Notes under the pieces: model-generated
What the model saw: the letters and a program-made list of their open reading frames with translations, nothing else
Databases searched by the model: none
What the model was told of the DNA's origin: nothing
Origin: Halichondria panicea
Lineage: Eukaryota > Porifera > Demospongiae > Suberitida > Halichondriidae
Reading direction: 5' to 3'
Length of the DNA stretch: 64,000 nucleotides
NCBI RefSeq assembly: GCF_963675165.1
Contig: NC_087379.1
Location: 6,658,839 to 6,722,838, forward strand
In this document: piece by piece, positions 24,695 to 39,100 of the stretch
Layout of the letters: the number at the start of each line of letters is the position of its first letter
Numbering within the stretch: position 1 is the first letter of the stretch
Program-made: the position numbers and the translations under genes

Positions 24695-27600
24695 TTAAGC
24701 TATAATGTTTGCACATATTCGGTGAAGGTTACCATCGTTGTTGGGCACAGTACAACAGTACAGTCCAGGGATTGCAGCTTGACCAGTGAATATCTTATTC
24801 TTATTGAGTCGAACCAGTTGAGAATCACGGTTGCGATACAATTCATTATTGAATGCTCTAATACTTAATTCAACACCGTGGGGATCGTAGCATTGTCCGA
24901 TCTTTTGCACTTTGCAGCAATCCTTAATTTCTGTTCGGAAGATGAGAGCTTCATCAGTTTCACCGATATCTTCGAGGGAGATACTACTGCCATTAGCGAA
25001 GGTTTCTCCTCTTAGCATGAACCCAATAGCATCTAAGACAGAAAAATAAGATGATTAAATCTCTAACAATATTTAACGAATACCACAATAAGCCATATAA
25101 ACATACCTTGTTGGCAAGTAGGTGCATTTCCACAACATTGCCCATTAGGTAAACAGGTTCTTCTTGAAGAGTCACTCAGAGTGTAACCAGGGTTACAGGT
25201 GTAGGTGGCCAGACTTCCTACAGCTATTGAAAGAGACAACACTCGCACTCCTCCATTAGCCGGATTGGAAAGTACAGGGCAGGTTACTGGAGGTGGTGCT
25301 TCACCTGTACGTACAGTGTGGAGGGTAACTAGGTCACCAAATGAAAGTATGGACTCTCATACCTGCTACGATGTTGACGTAAACACTTCTTGTCACTCCA
25401 CTTGCATCAGGGATGGCACATCTGTATCTACCCAGTGGAGAGGTCGCACCGTTCCTTCTGTTGAGACCAATAAACTGTTCTCCTCTGTTTCTGTATAAGG
25501 AATTTATGCTGGAGAAACCGACAGCTGTACCATCAGGATAGAAGAACTCTCCCTCATCAGGTGGGTCACAGCACTCAGTGTTGTCAGTCACACACAACAG
25601 AGCGTTATCTCCCTCTCCAATATCAGTGATCATCACAGTGTCTCCATCAGTGTAATTCTTTCCACGCAACATGAAATACACGTCACCTGTAATAGGTACG
25701 ATTAAAGCTACAAGCACAATGTGACATTCCTCACCTTGTTCTGGGGGACATGTTGTTGGGGGTGGTGGGCAGGTTGTGACTGGACAAGGAGTGGACGGTT
25801 CTGTTGGAGCGCACGTAGGTGGAGGTAGTGTAGGGGGGCATGTAGGGCACGTGGGTGGAGGCAGTGTAGGGGGGCACATAGGGCAGGAGACTTCAGTACA
25901 GGGGGTAGGTGGTGGACAGGCAGTAGAGGGAAGTGTAGGAGGGCAGGTTGGGGGAGGTAGTGTAGGGGGGCACGAGACTTCAGTAGGTGGTGGGCAGGTG
26001 GTTGTAGTTACAGTTGGACACATTATCACAGGAGGCATGGTTGATGCTTTAATTTGAATATGGAGTTCATAAACATAAAAACAATGACTATGATATACCT
26101 ATGTTGATGAAAATGCTTCTTGTCACTCCACTTACATCAGGGATGTCACATCTGTATCTACCCAGTGGAGAGGTGGCACCGTTCCTTCTGTTGAGACGAA
26201 TAAACTGTTCTCCTCTGTTCCTGTATAAGGAATTTGTCAGCGAGAAGCCGACAGCTGTACCATCAGGATAGAAGAACTCTCCATCGCCACCTCAGCGACA
26301 GCACTCAGTATTGTCAGTCACACACAACAGAGCGTTATCTTCCTCTCCAATATCAGTGATCAGCAATGTGTCTCCATCAGTGTATGTCCTCCCACTCAAC
26401 ATAAAATGCACATTATCTGTGGGCATAAATTCCACCCTAAAAATAATGCATCACTATATATAAGTCTAACCTAATGGGGTAGGTGTAGGGAAAGTTTGAC
26501 AAGGAGTGGACGGTTCTGTTGTGGGTGGAGGCAGCGTAGGGGGGCACATAGGGCACGAGACTTCAGTACAGGGGGTAGGTGATGGGCAGGTGGTAGGGGA
26601 CATTGTAGGGGGGCATGTAACCTCAGGACAGGGGGTAGCTGGTGTACAGTTTGGAGGGGGTACTGTAGGGGGGCATGTAGGGCACGAGGCTTCGGTACAA
26701 GTTGGGCAGGTGGTTGTAGTTACAGTTGGACAGTCAGTGGGTGTGGGGAGAGTTGGACACGTCATCACAGGAGGCATGGTTGATGCTGTGGAGATTGAAT
26801 AGATTTCATCATAAACAATGACTATGACATACCTATGTTGATGAAGATGCTTCTTGTCACTCCACTTGCATCAGGGATGGTACATCTGTATCTACCCAGT
26901 GGAGAGGTGGCACTGTTTCTTCTGTTGAGACCAATAACTTGTTCTCTTCTGTTCCTGTATATGGAGTTTGATGTGGAGAAGCCGACAGCTCTACCATCAG
27001 GATAGAAGAACTCTCCACGGCCACCTGTGCGGCAGCACTCAGTATTGTCAGTCACACACAACAGAGTGTTATCTTCCTCTCCAATATCAGTGATCAGCAA
27101 TGTGTCTCCATCAGTGTACATCCTCCCACTCAACATGAAATGCACATTATCTGTGGGCATAAATTCCACGCTAAAATAAAATTCACATTACTACGAGAAG
27201 TAAGTCTAACCTAACGTGGTGGGTGTAGTAGGGAAAGTTGGACAAGGAGTGGATGGTTCTGTCGTAGGGCATATAGGTGGAGTCATTGTAGGGGAGCATG
27301 TAGGGCATGTGATCTCAGGAGGACACGTAGTGGGGGCCATTGTAGGTTGAGTTCCTTGGAATTGGAAAGTACAGAAAGCACTATAATTATTCAGACTCAC
27401 CTGTGTACTGTATCAGACTACTGTATGTTCCAGGGCCAGCAGATGTCCTTGCTCGTACCTGAAAATTAAATTCTGCTAGACAGACATATAGAATTCTAGT
27501 GCTTACTAAAACTTGAATATTACTGCCGAGATTTCTGATATTATCGTCAGTAACAACGTGATAGCTCTCAGATGGCAACTTGTTGACAGTGCAAGTGAAG

Positions 27601-29841
27601 GATCCAGAAAACCTCAACTGGTAGCCAGTGATAACTCCATTAGGTTCAGCTGGGGGTCCCCACACAACAACTCCTGAGAATACTTGGACATCTCGTGGGA
27701 CACTTGGAACTGCAAGGTCACGTGAAAGCATATGTAACGATAAATACATTATTAAAAGCTTTCCAACTAGTAAGTAACGTTTCAATTACTTACCCCCCTC
27801 CTCTGTCCTGATTGGGAGGTCCACTCTCCTCAGAGCTTCATTCTCAGTGTCTTGGTCGCTGACTCCATTGTGAGTAGTCACTCGTATGGTGTATGGTGTG
27901 TTGGGATGCAGGTTAGGGACTGTGTAGGAGACTGTGAGTGCAGAATTGACATAGTTTCCATTGCTGAGTATAAACGACCCAGTGTTGTCAGGGTCACTGT
28001 ACACGATGAAGTAATATAAGCCATTTCCGGTAACCTCAGGTCTGGTCCATAAGAGAGTAACACTAGTTAAAGTGGTGGTTGTCACGCGGAGGTTTCTCAC
28101 AGGGTCGCTTAGAGGTGTGCAATCCAATGAAAGGTCCGGTGTGGGTCTCCGGAATCCATCCAAACACTGGCACATTGCAGCACCTTCCACATCCATTACA
28201 GTGTTCCTTGGGCAATCGAGACAAGCTTCATTAGAACTATATCTCCCAGCAGGGCACACTGTAAAAGATCATAAACTCAATTTAATTAGCCAGGCTTGTT
28301 ATTACCTACCTTCACATTCTGTTCTATCTTCATTGAATCCGTACCCAGCATCACACTCACACCTTACGTTGTGTTCGCATCTTCCATCACTGGCACTGTG
28401 AGCTCTGAAGGTGAGAGAGGTGGTGGGGTGAGAGTTGGGAGCACAGCAAGCCATGCCCTCGTTTGGTGGAGAGCCGCTGGGGGCACGAACAAGCTCAGGA
28501 TAGCTGACCAGTCCATCTTGTCGTTCCTTACAAGGTGTGTAGTAGAAGTAGATTCGGTTAATTTGGCCCCAATTTCCAGAGTCTCTGATGCCAAAATGGA
28601 ATCCATAGGTTCTCGAGGAGGGAGAAGCAATGGTAAGAGTTCTAGTCTCTGAAACAGTCCCACTGCTCCCTGTCTGATCCAATCGAGATGTTGTCATCTC
28701 TCCAAACAACGGAGTGGAGAGGTAATTGCTTCTGTCTGTTCTGTCACTCTCCGAGGCAATGCTGTTTGTGTCATATCTGTATAGATCAGCAAAGTTATTT
28801 ACACAGGCACCATTACACTGAGTGAATCTGAAGGAGACGTTGAAGTAACCACGCTGACAGATACCACCTCGATCCTCCCACTGATCAGCCACTGCCTGCA
28901 ATGAAGGAAGGGATATAATTAATTATTATACCGTATAGCGGGTAAGTTTCGTGGGGTAAAAAATTCGTTCAACTCGAGAAACGGCGGTTTTCGTGAGTAA
29001 AATTTTGGTTTAGTCTCATTGCCTGCACTGCATTCCTACGTTCCGGTAAGCCACGCCTACGTTAAAATTTCGTGGAGGTCAGCTTGCCCATGAAAATAAC
29101 GAATACTTACCCCACGAAAATTAGCTGCTATACAGTAGCGGGTAATTTTTTTTGTGGGGTAAAAATATTCCTTATTTTTGTGGTCAAGCTGCATGACCTA
29201 CACGCAAAATTTTCCTCCAAAAACGTAGGGGTGGCATACCGGAATGCGTAATGAAGCCAAACGAATTTTTACTGGCAAAATCACCGTATTCGAGTTAAAC
29301 GAATTTTTTTACGCCCTGAAAATTACCCGCTAAAACAAAATACTCGTTATTTTCGTGGGAAAGCTGACCTCCATAAAATTTTAACGTAGGCGTGGCTTAC
29401 CGGAACGTATGAATGCAGTGCAAGCAATGAAACTTAACGAAATTTTTACTCCTAAAAACCACTGTTTTCGAGTTGAACGAATTTTTACCCAACAAAAATT
29501 ACCCGCTATACGGTATATGGTACATAAATGTTTCTACATATTGTCTCACCAACACATCTCCATCATTGTCAAACTCTCTGCTGAGAAACACTGGCCCCAC
29601 TAAGCTCTCGTAGTCATAAGAGTCAAACATCAGCTCCCACTCTGGGGGAAGGATCAGGTGAAAATCGGAAACTGGTTCGACATTGGTCAGTTGACGAGGT
29701 GACCAATCGATCCTCTGGTGCACAGTTGTCAACACCCTGGCTAATGCAGTAACCATGGGGATCTGGTGATTGACATGTTGGAACCAGTGCAGACACTTGC
29801 ACCACCAGAGCAGCAGCAACAGCAAGAATCCACAAATTCAT
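24695..29841 (-). pseudogene. Gene 2: single-module Eph-like gene with several lesions
   Basis: Exons: 29550-29841 (signal peptide and start of the ligand-binding domain), 28310-28895, 27794-28258 (Cys-rich module and first FN3 in one exon), 27507-27709, 27401-27458, 27211-27354 (CPT), 26833-27150 (Ig), 26471-26785 (CPT), 26099-26416 (Ig), 25735-26046 (CPT), 25363-25686 (Ig), 25107-25304 (CCP) and 24695-25032 (terminal Ig, stop TAA). Lesions: exon 1 lacks 5 nt near 29652 (other copies read GATGTGATC, this one GATC) and goes out of frame. The ligand-binding exon is 138 nt shorter than in gene 1 and has lost the segment with QDNWVFSP. The Ig exon at 26099-26416 has an in-frame TGA at 26292-26294. 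The CCP has Cys in place of its conserved Trp (NGQCCGNAPTC). All other junctions are phase-consistent. The gene is probably non-functional unless damaged exons are skipped; the stop-bearing Ig exon is phase 1-1 and could be. Confidence 0.78.
28931..29513. mobile_element. Inverted-repeat MITE in intron 1 of gene 2
   Basis: Left end CCGTATAGCGGGTAA and right end TTACCCGCTATACGG, flanked by TA. Internally it contains several alternating copies of CGAAAATT/TTTCGTGGGG and CTTACCGGAACGTA-type segments in both orientations, so it may be two nested or tandem elements. No coding content. Confidence 0.75.
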
Positions 29842-30149
29842 CACTATTATTTAGCTCAGCTAGATCTATTTATAGTTATATTCCTAATGCAAAATATGCC
29901 AGCTAGCTATAGTCTGATCACACCTATATACTAATAAAATGGGAATATATAGAGAATACAAGTTAATAGTCTACTGGCCCTGGCCTCAGGTATGTAAAGC
30001 CATGTGACAATGGGACTGTCCCTATAGATTAAGTACTAATGAAAACAATGGTTATACAAATTCACCATTGAGGTGATAAAATAATGAGACATGTAAACAA
30101 GGCAAAATATATAAAAATACTACTTTTCCTTAATCTACTCAGTTCAGTT
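29842..30149. promoter_or_regulatory. Short conserved spacer between gene 3 stop and gene 2 start
   Basis: Only 308 nt separate the gene 3 stop from the gene 2 ATG. The stretch is closely paralogous to 48860-49200 and 60979-61266, sharing CCATGTGACAATGGGACTGTC and AATTCACCATTGAGGTGATAA. It must combine a 3' processing signal and a promoter (inference). The conservation across three spacers marks it as a duplicated unit boundary. Confidence 0.6.
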
Positions 30150-33100
30150 TCACAATACAATATTAACACACACTTTGTCAGTTACTACTACGCCAGTTTC
30201 AGTCTCTGAGCTGGGTACATCACAACAATAGAGTCCTGGCAGAGCTGCATTACCCGTGTAAGACTGGCGATTCAACCGAACAAGTTGACGTCCTCTTTTT
30301 CGATAAAGCTGATTTCTCGTGGTTCGTATATTAATCTGTCCTCCATCGGGTCCGTAACATTCTCCAATCCTCTCTGCTCGGCAACAATCAGTGAAATCAG
30401 TTCGAAAAATCAATCCATTATCGCCTTCACCAATATCACTTAGTAGTACACTTGAGCCGTTTGAAAACAATGTTCCTTTTAGTTCAAATGTGGCTGGAGA
30501 ATTATGTAAGAGTCATAGTAATATAATGATATGAGCAGCATACGAAGATAGAGCTATGTAGCAAGCAAACAACTTATTATGCAATACTACAAACGATCCG
30601 TACATGTACATACATGTATACATGCATGTACGATAAACAAATTGAGTGGGCTGGTATGCATTATTTCCTCACATTCACAGCTAGGGGAAGGATTGGTCCA
30701 TGCAGCGGAGAGTTGACACACCCTCTCTCTGGGTCCAGAGATTATGAAGCCAGGCTCACACGAGTAGCTAGCCACAGAACCAACAGAATTGTTCGACTTT
30801 GACACGGCTCCATTCTCTAGTGACTCCAGCTCATCACACTCAAAACCTACAGTGGGAATTAGAACACTGTTGAGTCTCCCATGAACAGTATCATATGGCT
30901 AGGGATACTACTAAATTCTGCACCTTAATTAACTAACCAGTATAATTCAAGGATGGTGCGGCAGAAGGAGGGGGGCATGTGACAGTCGGATAGTCTCTGG
31001 GTGTGGGGGTAGGAGGGCATGTGACTGTCGGACAGTCTCTGGGTGTGGGCGTAGGGGGGCATGTGACAATCGGACACTCCCTGGGTGTGGGGGTAGGAGG
31101 ACATGTGACAATCGGACAGTCCCTGGGTGTGGGCGTAGGGGGGCATGTGACAATCGGACAGTCCCTGGGTGTGGGGGTAGGGGGGCATGTGACAGTCGGA
31201 CAGTCTATGGGCGTGGGGGAAGGGGGAATTGTGAACTCAGCGCATTCGGAGGGAGGACAGGTTGAACATTCACCAACTGTATAATTATATATAATAATAT
31301 AGGTGTCATGTTATCTGTGGATATAGTATAATTATACTAACCTTGGTGACCAATATTGATGAATACGCTTGTTGTCACTCCATTTGCATCAGGGATGGCA
31401 CATCTGTATCTACCTAGTGGAAAGGTGGCGTTGTTCCTTCTGTTGAGACTAATAAACTGCTCTCCTCTGTTCTTGTATAAGGAATTTGAGGTGGAGAAGC
31501 CGACAGCTGTACCATCAGGATAGAAGAACTCTCCATTGCCCCCTGTGCGGCAGCACTCAGTGTTGTCAGTCACACACAACAGAGCATTATCTCCCTCTCC
31601 AATATCAGTGATCATCACAATGTCTCCGTCAGTGTACTTTCTCCGACGGAGACTGAAATATACATCATCTGCATGTGGGGTATATATGCATAAAACTATA
31701 CTAAGTCTTGTATAAATTTCACCTTGTTCTGGAGGAGATGTGGTGGGCGTAGGGCAAGCTATGGAGGGTACTGTGGGGGGGTGGGGTATAGAGATGATTG
31801 ATAAGACTGTGTGCAATAATGCGAGCACAAAGGATGTATTCACAGAAGCCTCATTTGTATTATATACCGTATAGCATACAATTTTGGCAGGTGAAAAATC
31901 TTCGCTATTGGCTTGAGAGCCCTCAGAAGATTTTCGTGCGTTGTATAATATTCGCGTTTCAATGCCAGGAAACCCACCCACCCACTAAGAGCTTTGCATG
32001 TGAAAAACCGTTGAGTTTTATCCCAGTTTAAATTTTCTGGTTAACTGCTATATATCTTTAAAAAATTTATACCTCACGAAAATTTCCCGCTGGCGTGATG
32101 CTACGACTAATTTATGTCCCAAGGGCATATAATTATCAATGCATAAATAAAATACACCTTTACTCAAAATGCTCTATTAAATTAGTGTGGTTTGCAATGT
32201 TAGCCCCATACTGGGGGATTTGACCTGGCTTTGCGTAGTAGAGACTGCTTGTATAACCTGTTTGGATGTGTGCAACTGCTTGCTTAGGGCTCAAAAACCC
32301 CCTGTTGACTGGGGGATTTGAACACCTTCCTCCACCAGGGGGAATTTGATCTGAGGTATGGTAAAATCCCCATGCTAGCCCTCCCCCTCCCGGGGGGGGG
32401 GCGACACATTGATAGGTGCATAAACCGTACTATTGACTTCTACAATTAAGACTCTGATTTTAATATTTAATGTCAATACATATATCAGTCGCGGCTGTTA
32501 TTCGAAAACAAGTCCCTGTGCAATTACGTCGTCCATGACAACGTGCAAATACTGGTCCAGATGTGATGCGTGATATTATTAATGCACTACTTCACTGTAC
32601 AAATTCCAGTGCACTAAATAGTACATCATACGATTATTATGTATAACTCTCCTTCATTGCATTGGTCGGTGCATGTGCTGCATAACAATACATGCACATA
32701 CGTACCGGGTATAGCAACAGCATTGATGGATTATGCTGTTGCATGAACTCACCTGTGTACTGTATTAAAGCACTAGATGGTCCAAAACGAGATGTATTTG
32801 CTCGCACCTGAAGTTAACAAAAAACTGCAATATACATACATGTAATTATAGGATTGAATTTCTTACTGAAACTCGAATATTACTGCCAAGATTTCTGATA
32901 TTATCGTCAGTAACAACATGGTAGTTCTCACACGGCAACTTGTTGACAGTGTGAGGAGAGGAAGATCCAGAAAACCTCAACTGGTAGCCAGTAATAACTC
33001 CATTAGGCTCAGCTGGGGGTCTCCACACAACAACTCCTGAGAATACTTGAACATCTCGTGGGACACTTGGAGCTAGAAAATAGTCGTAATTATATAGTGT

Positions 33101-36100
33101 TGTATTGAGGGAAACTTTTGTACCTCTCTCCAATGTTTTGATTGGAAGGTCTACTCTTCTTAGAGCTTCATTCTCGGTGTCTTGGACACTGACTTCATTG
33201 TGAGCGGTCACTCGTATGGTGTATGGTGTGTTGGGACGCAGGTTAGGGACTGTGTAAGAGACTGTGAGTGCAGAATTGACATAGTTTCCATTGCTGAGTA
33301 TAAACGACCCAGTGTTAGGATCACTGTACTCAATGGAGTAGTAGAAGAAGTCATCTCTTCCGGTGACTTCAGGTCTGGTCCATGAGAGGCTAACACTAGT
33401 GCAAGTGATGGTGGTTGTATGTACGTTTCTTACAGGACCAGGGGGAGCTGTATTTATAACATAAACTGCACGAAGAGAAAGATTTCCACTAACTTTCTTA
33501 CCTCCATCCCTTGTTCTGACTAGAAGGTCTACTCTCCTCAGAGCTTCATTCTCATTGTCCTGGTCACTGACTCCATTGTGAGTGGTAACTCGTATGGTGT
33601 ATGGTGTGTTGGGACGCAGGTTAGGGACTGTGTAGGAGAATGCAGAATTGACATAGTTTCCATTGCTGAGTATGAATGACCCAGTGTTAGGATCACTGTA
33701 CTCAATGGAGTAGTAGAAGTTATATATTCCGGTGCCCTCAGGTCTGGTCCATGAGAAGCAGACACGAGTGGCAGTGATGGTGGTTGCATGTAGGTTTCTT
33801 ACAGGACCAGGGCGAGCTGTATTTATTAATAATCATAACAGTAAATATTCAGTTTACCTGTACAATCGCCTTGCCCATCTCTGAAGAATCCATTTAGACA
33901 GCTGCAAATCGAAGCACCCTCCACATCTATTGCTGTGTTCATTGGACAATCTATACAAGTGCCTTGGTCATCGGTCAAAGAACGATAGGTTCCAGCAGGG
34001 CAAACTGGAAGAAGCATAAACTCAAAAAGTTAACCAACGCTATTACCTTGACATCCTGTTCTAGCTGCATTCAGTCTGTACCCAGCATCACACTCACACC
34101 TTACGTTGCGCTCACATCCTTCATCACCAGTAGCTCCATCAGTGGCACTGTGAGCTCTGAAGGTGAGAGAGGTGGTGGGGTGAGAGTTGGGAGCACAGCA
34201 AGCCATGCCCTCGTTTGGTGGAGAGCCGCTGGGGGCACGAACAAGCTCAGGATAGTTGACCAGTCCATCTTGTCGTTCCTTACAAGGAGTGTAGTAGAAA
34301 TACATTCGGTTAATATTGCCACAATTTCCAGAGTCTCTGATACCAAAATGGAAGCCGTTGGTTCTCGAGGAGGAGGGAGAATCAATGACAAGCGTTCTAG
34401 TATCTAAGTTAACCGCTTGTTGCAGTCGAGATGTTGTCATCTCTGTTCCTGTTCCAAACATTGGAGTGGAGAGGTAATTATTTCTGTCTGTTCGGACATT
34501 CTCCGAGGCAATGCTGTTTGTGTCATATCTGTATAGATCAGCAAAGTTATTCACACAGGCACCACTACACTGAGTGAATCTGAAGGAGACATTGAAGTAG
34601 ATCTCTGTTGGTAGACCCCCACCAAGGGTAGTACTTCCTGGGGGGTATTTGATGTGAGGGGAGAACACCCAGTTGTCTTGAGGTCCAAAAGAATAGGCAC
34701 ACACTCTCAAATTGTTCTGACAGACAACACCTCGCTGCTCCCATTTATTGCTCTGAAGGAAAGGATATAATTTAGTGCATATAAAAGCATCATCTACTAT
34801 CTAGATCTATAAAAATGTTGTCTCACCGACACATTTCCATCATTATCAAACTCTCTGCTGTGGAACACTGACCCCACCAAGCTCTTGTAGTCATAAGAGT
34901 CAAACATCAGCTCCCACTCTGGGGGAAGGATGTGATCAGCTTTGAATCGGGAGTCATTTCGACACAAGTCTTCCGCGGAGATGATCAGTCGATCCTCTGG
35001 TGCACAGTTGTCAACACCCTGGTTGCAGTAACCATGGGGATCTGGTAGTTAAGTGCATAAAGCTATACATGTAAAAGGTGCCATTTCTTACTTTGTACAG
35101 TGGGGCATGTGCTGGTTGTTGGAGGACAGGTTGTGACTGGACAAGGAGTGGACGGTTCTATTGGATGGCACGTGGGTGGAGGCAGTGTAGGGGAGCATGT
35201 AGGGCATGAGATCTCAGGAGAACATGTACTAGGTGGTGCACAGGTGGTGGGGAGTGAAGAGGGGCATGAAGGGCATGAGGTGGGTGAAAGGGCACCTGGA
35301 AGCATACAATGCAAGCTAGCATTTTTACATTTACATTATACTGTGGGACTCACCTGTATACGGTATTGAATTACTGTACGGTCCATAGCCAGCAGATGTC
35401 CTTGCTCGTACCTGAAGTAATAAAATGAGCACTGCAAGTACAAAATTATAATAATTTACTTCAATACTACTGCCGATATTATTGTCAGTAACAACGTGAT
35501 AGCTCTCATATGGCAACTTGTTGATAGTACTAGTACGACTGAGGGATCTAGAAAACCTCAACTGGTAGCCAGTAATAACTCCATTAGGCTCAGCTGGGGG
35601 TCCCCACACAACAACTCCTGAGAACACTTGGACATCTCGTGGGACACTTGGAACTGCAAGTAAAAGCAATTAAGGTGACATATTTTCGCTGGTGCAATTT
35701 CGGTGAATGAGAGTAAAATCGCAAAAATAAATGTTTACTCGCAGATATTGGAAAATGCATTAAAACGACTTGCGAGTAATTAGAAACCCTACATTAATTT
35801 CACAACTTGAGCAGATTTAATACCAACAAACGAGCTAAACAGTGAATTCGTACAAATCTAACTGTGAAAACATATCACCTTAAGGTAGTTCTAATTCTCT
35901 TACCCCCCTCCACTGTCCTGGTTGGAAGGTCCACTCTCCTCAGAGCTTCATTCTTAGTGTCTTGGTCGCTGACTCCATTGTGAGTGGTCACTCGTATGGT
36001 GTATGGTGTGTTGGGACGCAGGTTAGGGACTGTGTAGGAGACTGTGACTGTAGAATTGACATAGTTTCCATTGCTGAGTATGAACGACCCAGTGTTAGGA

Positions 36101-39100
36101 TCACTGTACTCAATGGAGTAGTAGAAGTCATCTCTTCCGGTGACCTCAGGTCTGGTCCATGATATACTAATACTGGTAGAAGAGATGGTGGTGTTACGGA
36201 GGTTTCTTACGGGACCAGGGGGAGCTGTATTGATGTGATAACATGTGTACGTAATAAATATTTAGCTTAATTTACTTGTACAATCCTTTTTAGATCCTCC
36301 TCTATAGAATCCATTTAGACACCTGCAAATTGCAGCACCCTCCACATCTGTTGCTGTGTTCATTGGGCAATCTATACAAGCTCCTTGGTTATCAGTCAGA
36401 GAGCGATAGGTTCCAGCAGAGCAAACTGTAAAGGAGCATGAACTCAATATGTTAACTACCTAAGATTTCATTACTTTGACATCTCATTACTGCACTCAGT
36501 CTGTACCCAGCATCACACTCACACCTTACGCTGCGCTCACATCCTTCATCACCAGTAGTTTCATCACTTACTACTTCGTCTTCACATCTTCCCTCACTGG
36601 AAGTGTAAGCTCTGAATGTGAGAGAGGTGGTGGGGTGAGAGTTGGGAGCACAGCAAGCCATGCCCTCGTTTGGTAGAGAGCCACTGGGGGCACGAACAAG
36701 CTCAGGATAGTTGACCAGTCCAACTTGTAGTTCTTTACAAGGTATGTAGTAAAAATAGATTCGGTTAATTTGGCCACAATTTCCAGAGTCTCTGATGCCA
36801 AAATGGAATCCATTGGTTCTCGAAGAGGGGGGAGAATCAATGACCAGAGTTCTAGTATCTGAAACAGTCCTTCTGTGACCTGTTTGATCCAATCGAGATG
36901 TTGTTATCTCTGTTCCTATTCCAAACAACGGAGTGGAGAGGTATTTGCTTCTGTCTGTTTGGTCACTCTCTGAGGCAATGCTGTTTGTGTCATATCTGTA
37001 CAGATCAGCAAAGTTATTCACACAGGCACCATTACACTGAGTGAATCTGAAGGAGATATTGAAGTAGATCTCTGTTGGTAGACCCCCACCAAGGGTAGTA
37101 CTTCCTGGGGGGTATTTGATGTGAGGGGAGAACACCCAGTTGTCTTGAGCTCCTAGTGTATAGGCACACACTCTCAAACCACGCTGACAGATACCACCTC
37201 GATCCTCCCACTGATCAGCCACTGTCTGCAATGAAGGAAAGGATACTTAATTACATAAATATCGCTACCTTTTGTCTCACCAATACAGCTTCATCATTGT
37301 CAAACTCTCTGCTGAGGAACACTGGCCCCACCAAGCTCTCGTAGTCATAAGAGTCAAACATCAGCTCCCACTCCGGGGGAAGGATGTGATCAGGTGAAAA
37401 TCGGGAACTAGTTCGACATTGGTCAACTGATGAGGTGACCAAGCGATCCTCTGGTGCACAGTTGTCAACACCCTGGCTAATGCAGTAACCATGGAGATCT
37501 GGTTGGTAGCATTAAAATAAAGAAAAAGAAACACATCATTCACCTTGTTCTGGGGGACATGTTGTTGGAGGTGGTGGGCAGATTGTGACCGGACAAGGAG
37601 TGGACAGTTCCGTTGTAGGGCACGTGGGTGGAGGCAGTGTAGGGGGGCACATAGGGCATGAGACCTCAGTACAGGGGGTAGGTGGAGGACAGGTGGTGGG
37701 GGAAATTGTATGAGGGCATGAAGGGCATGAGATGGGAGAAGGGGCACCTGGAATTAATTGGATTTAATGTTAGCATTTACGTTACTGTGGAACTTACCTG
37801 TGTACAGTGTTGAATTACTATACGGTCCATAGCCAGCAGATGTACTTGCTCGTACCTGAAATAAATAATTAAACTGCAAGTACATCTACGTATAATATAA
37901 TTTTTACTTGAACATTACTGCTGAGATTTCTAATATTATATTCAGTAACAATGTGAAAGCTCTCAAATGGAAGCTTGTTGACAGTTCGATTAAAAGATCC
38001 AGAAAACCTCAACTGGTAGCCAGTGATAACTCCATTAGGCTCAGCTGGGGGTCCCCACACAACAACTCCTGAGAACACTTGGACATCTCGTGGGACACTT
38101 GGAACTGCAAAGTCAGTCAGTTATTGTAATAAGCATGTAATGATAAGCTGCTAGAAAATAAAGTTTCTCTTACCCCCCTCCCCTGTTCCGGTTGGAAGAT
38201 CCATTCTCCTCAGAGCTTCATTCTCAGTGTCTTGGTCACTGACTCCATTGTGAGTGGTCACTCGTATGGTGTATGGTGTGTTGGGACGCAGGTTAGGGAC
38301 TGTGTAGGAGACTGTGAGTGTAGAATTGACATAGTTTCCATTGCTGAGTATGAACGACCCAGTGTTAGGATCACTGTACTCAATGGAGTAGTAGAAGTCA
38401 TCTCTTCCGGTGACCTCAGGTCTGGTCCATGAGAGGCTAACACTAGTGGAAGTGATGGTGGTTGTACGGAGGTTTCTTACTGGGCCAGGGGGAGCTATAT
38501 TGACAAGTGATAATATAATTATAGGTATTCCGAATCTGTATTGTTTCAACTTACGTGTACATGTTACTCCAGGGCCTTCGTTAGGTTGCTCATCTCTATA
38601 GAACTCATTTAGACAGCTGCAAATTGCAGCACCCTCCACATCCATTGCTGTGTTCATTGGACAACTGAGACAAGCTCCTTGGTCATCAGTCAGAGAGCGA
38701 TAGGTTCCATCAGGGCAAACTGCAAAAAGTTAAAGGAAACATAAATTATATATAAACTCAAATAAGCTAAGACCTGTTATTACCTTGACATCCTGTTCCA
38801 GCTGCATTCAGTCTGTACCCAGCATCACACTCACACCTTACGTTGCGCTCACATCCTTCTTCATCACCAGTAGTTCCATCAGTGGCACTGTGAGCTCTGA
38901 AGGTGAGAGAGGTGGTGGGGTGAGAGTTGGGAGCACAGCAAGCCATGCCCTCGTTTGGTGGAGAGACGCTGGGGGCACGAACAAGCTCAGGATAGTTGAC
39001 CAGTCCAACTTGTCGTTCCTTACAAGGTGTGTAATAGAAGTAGATTCGATTAATTTGGCCACAGTTTCCAGAGTCTCTGACGCCAAAATGGAATCCATTG

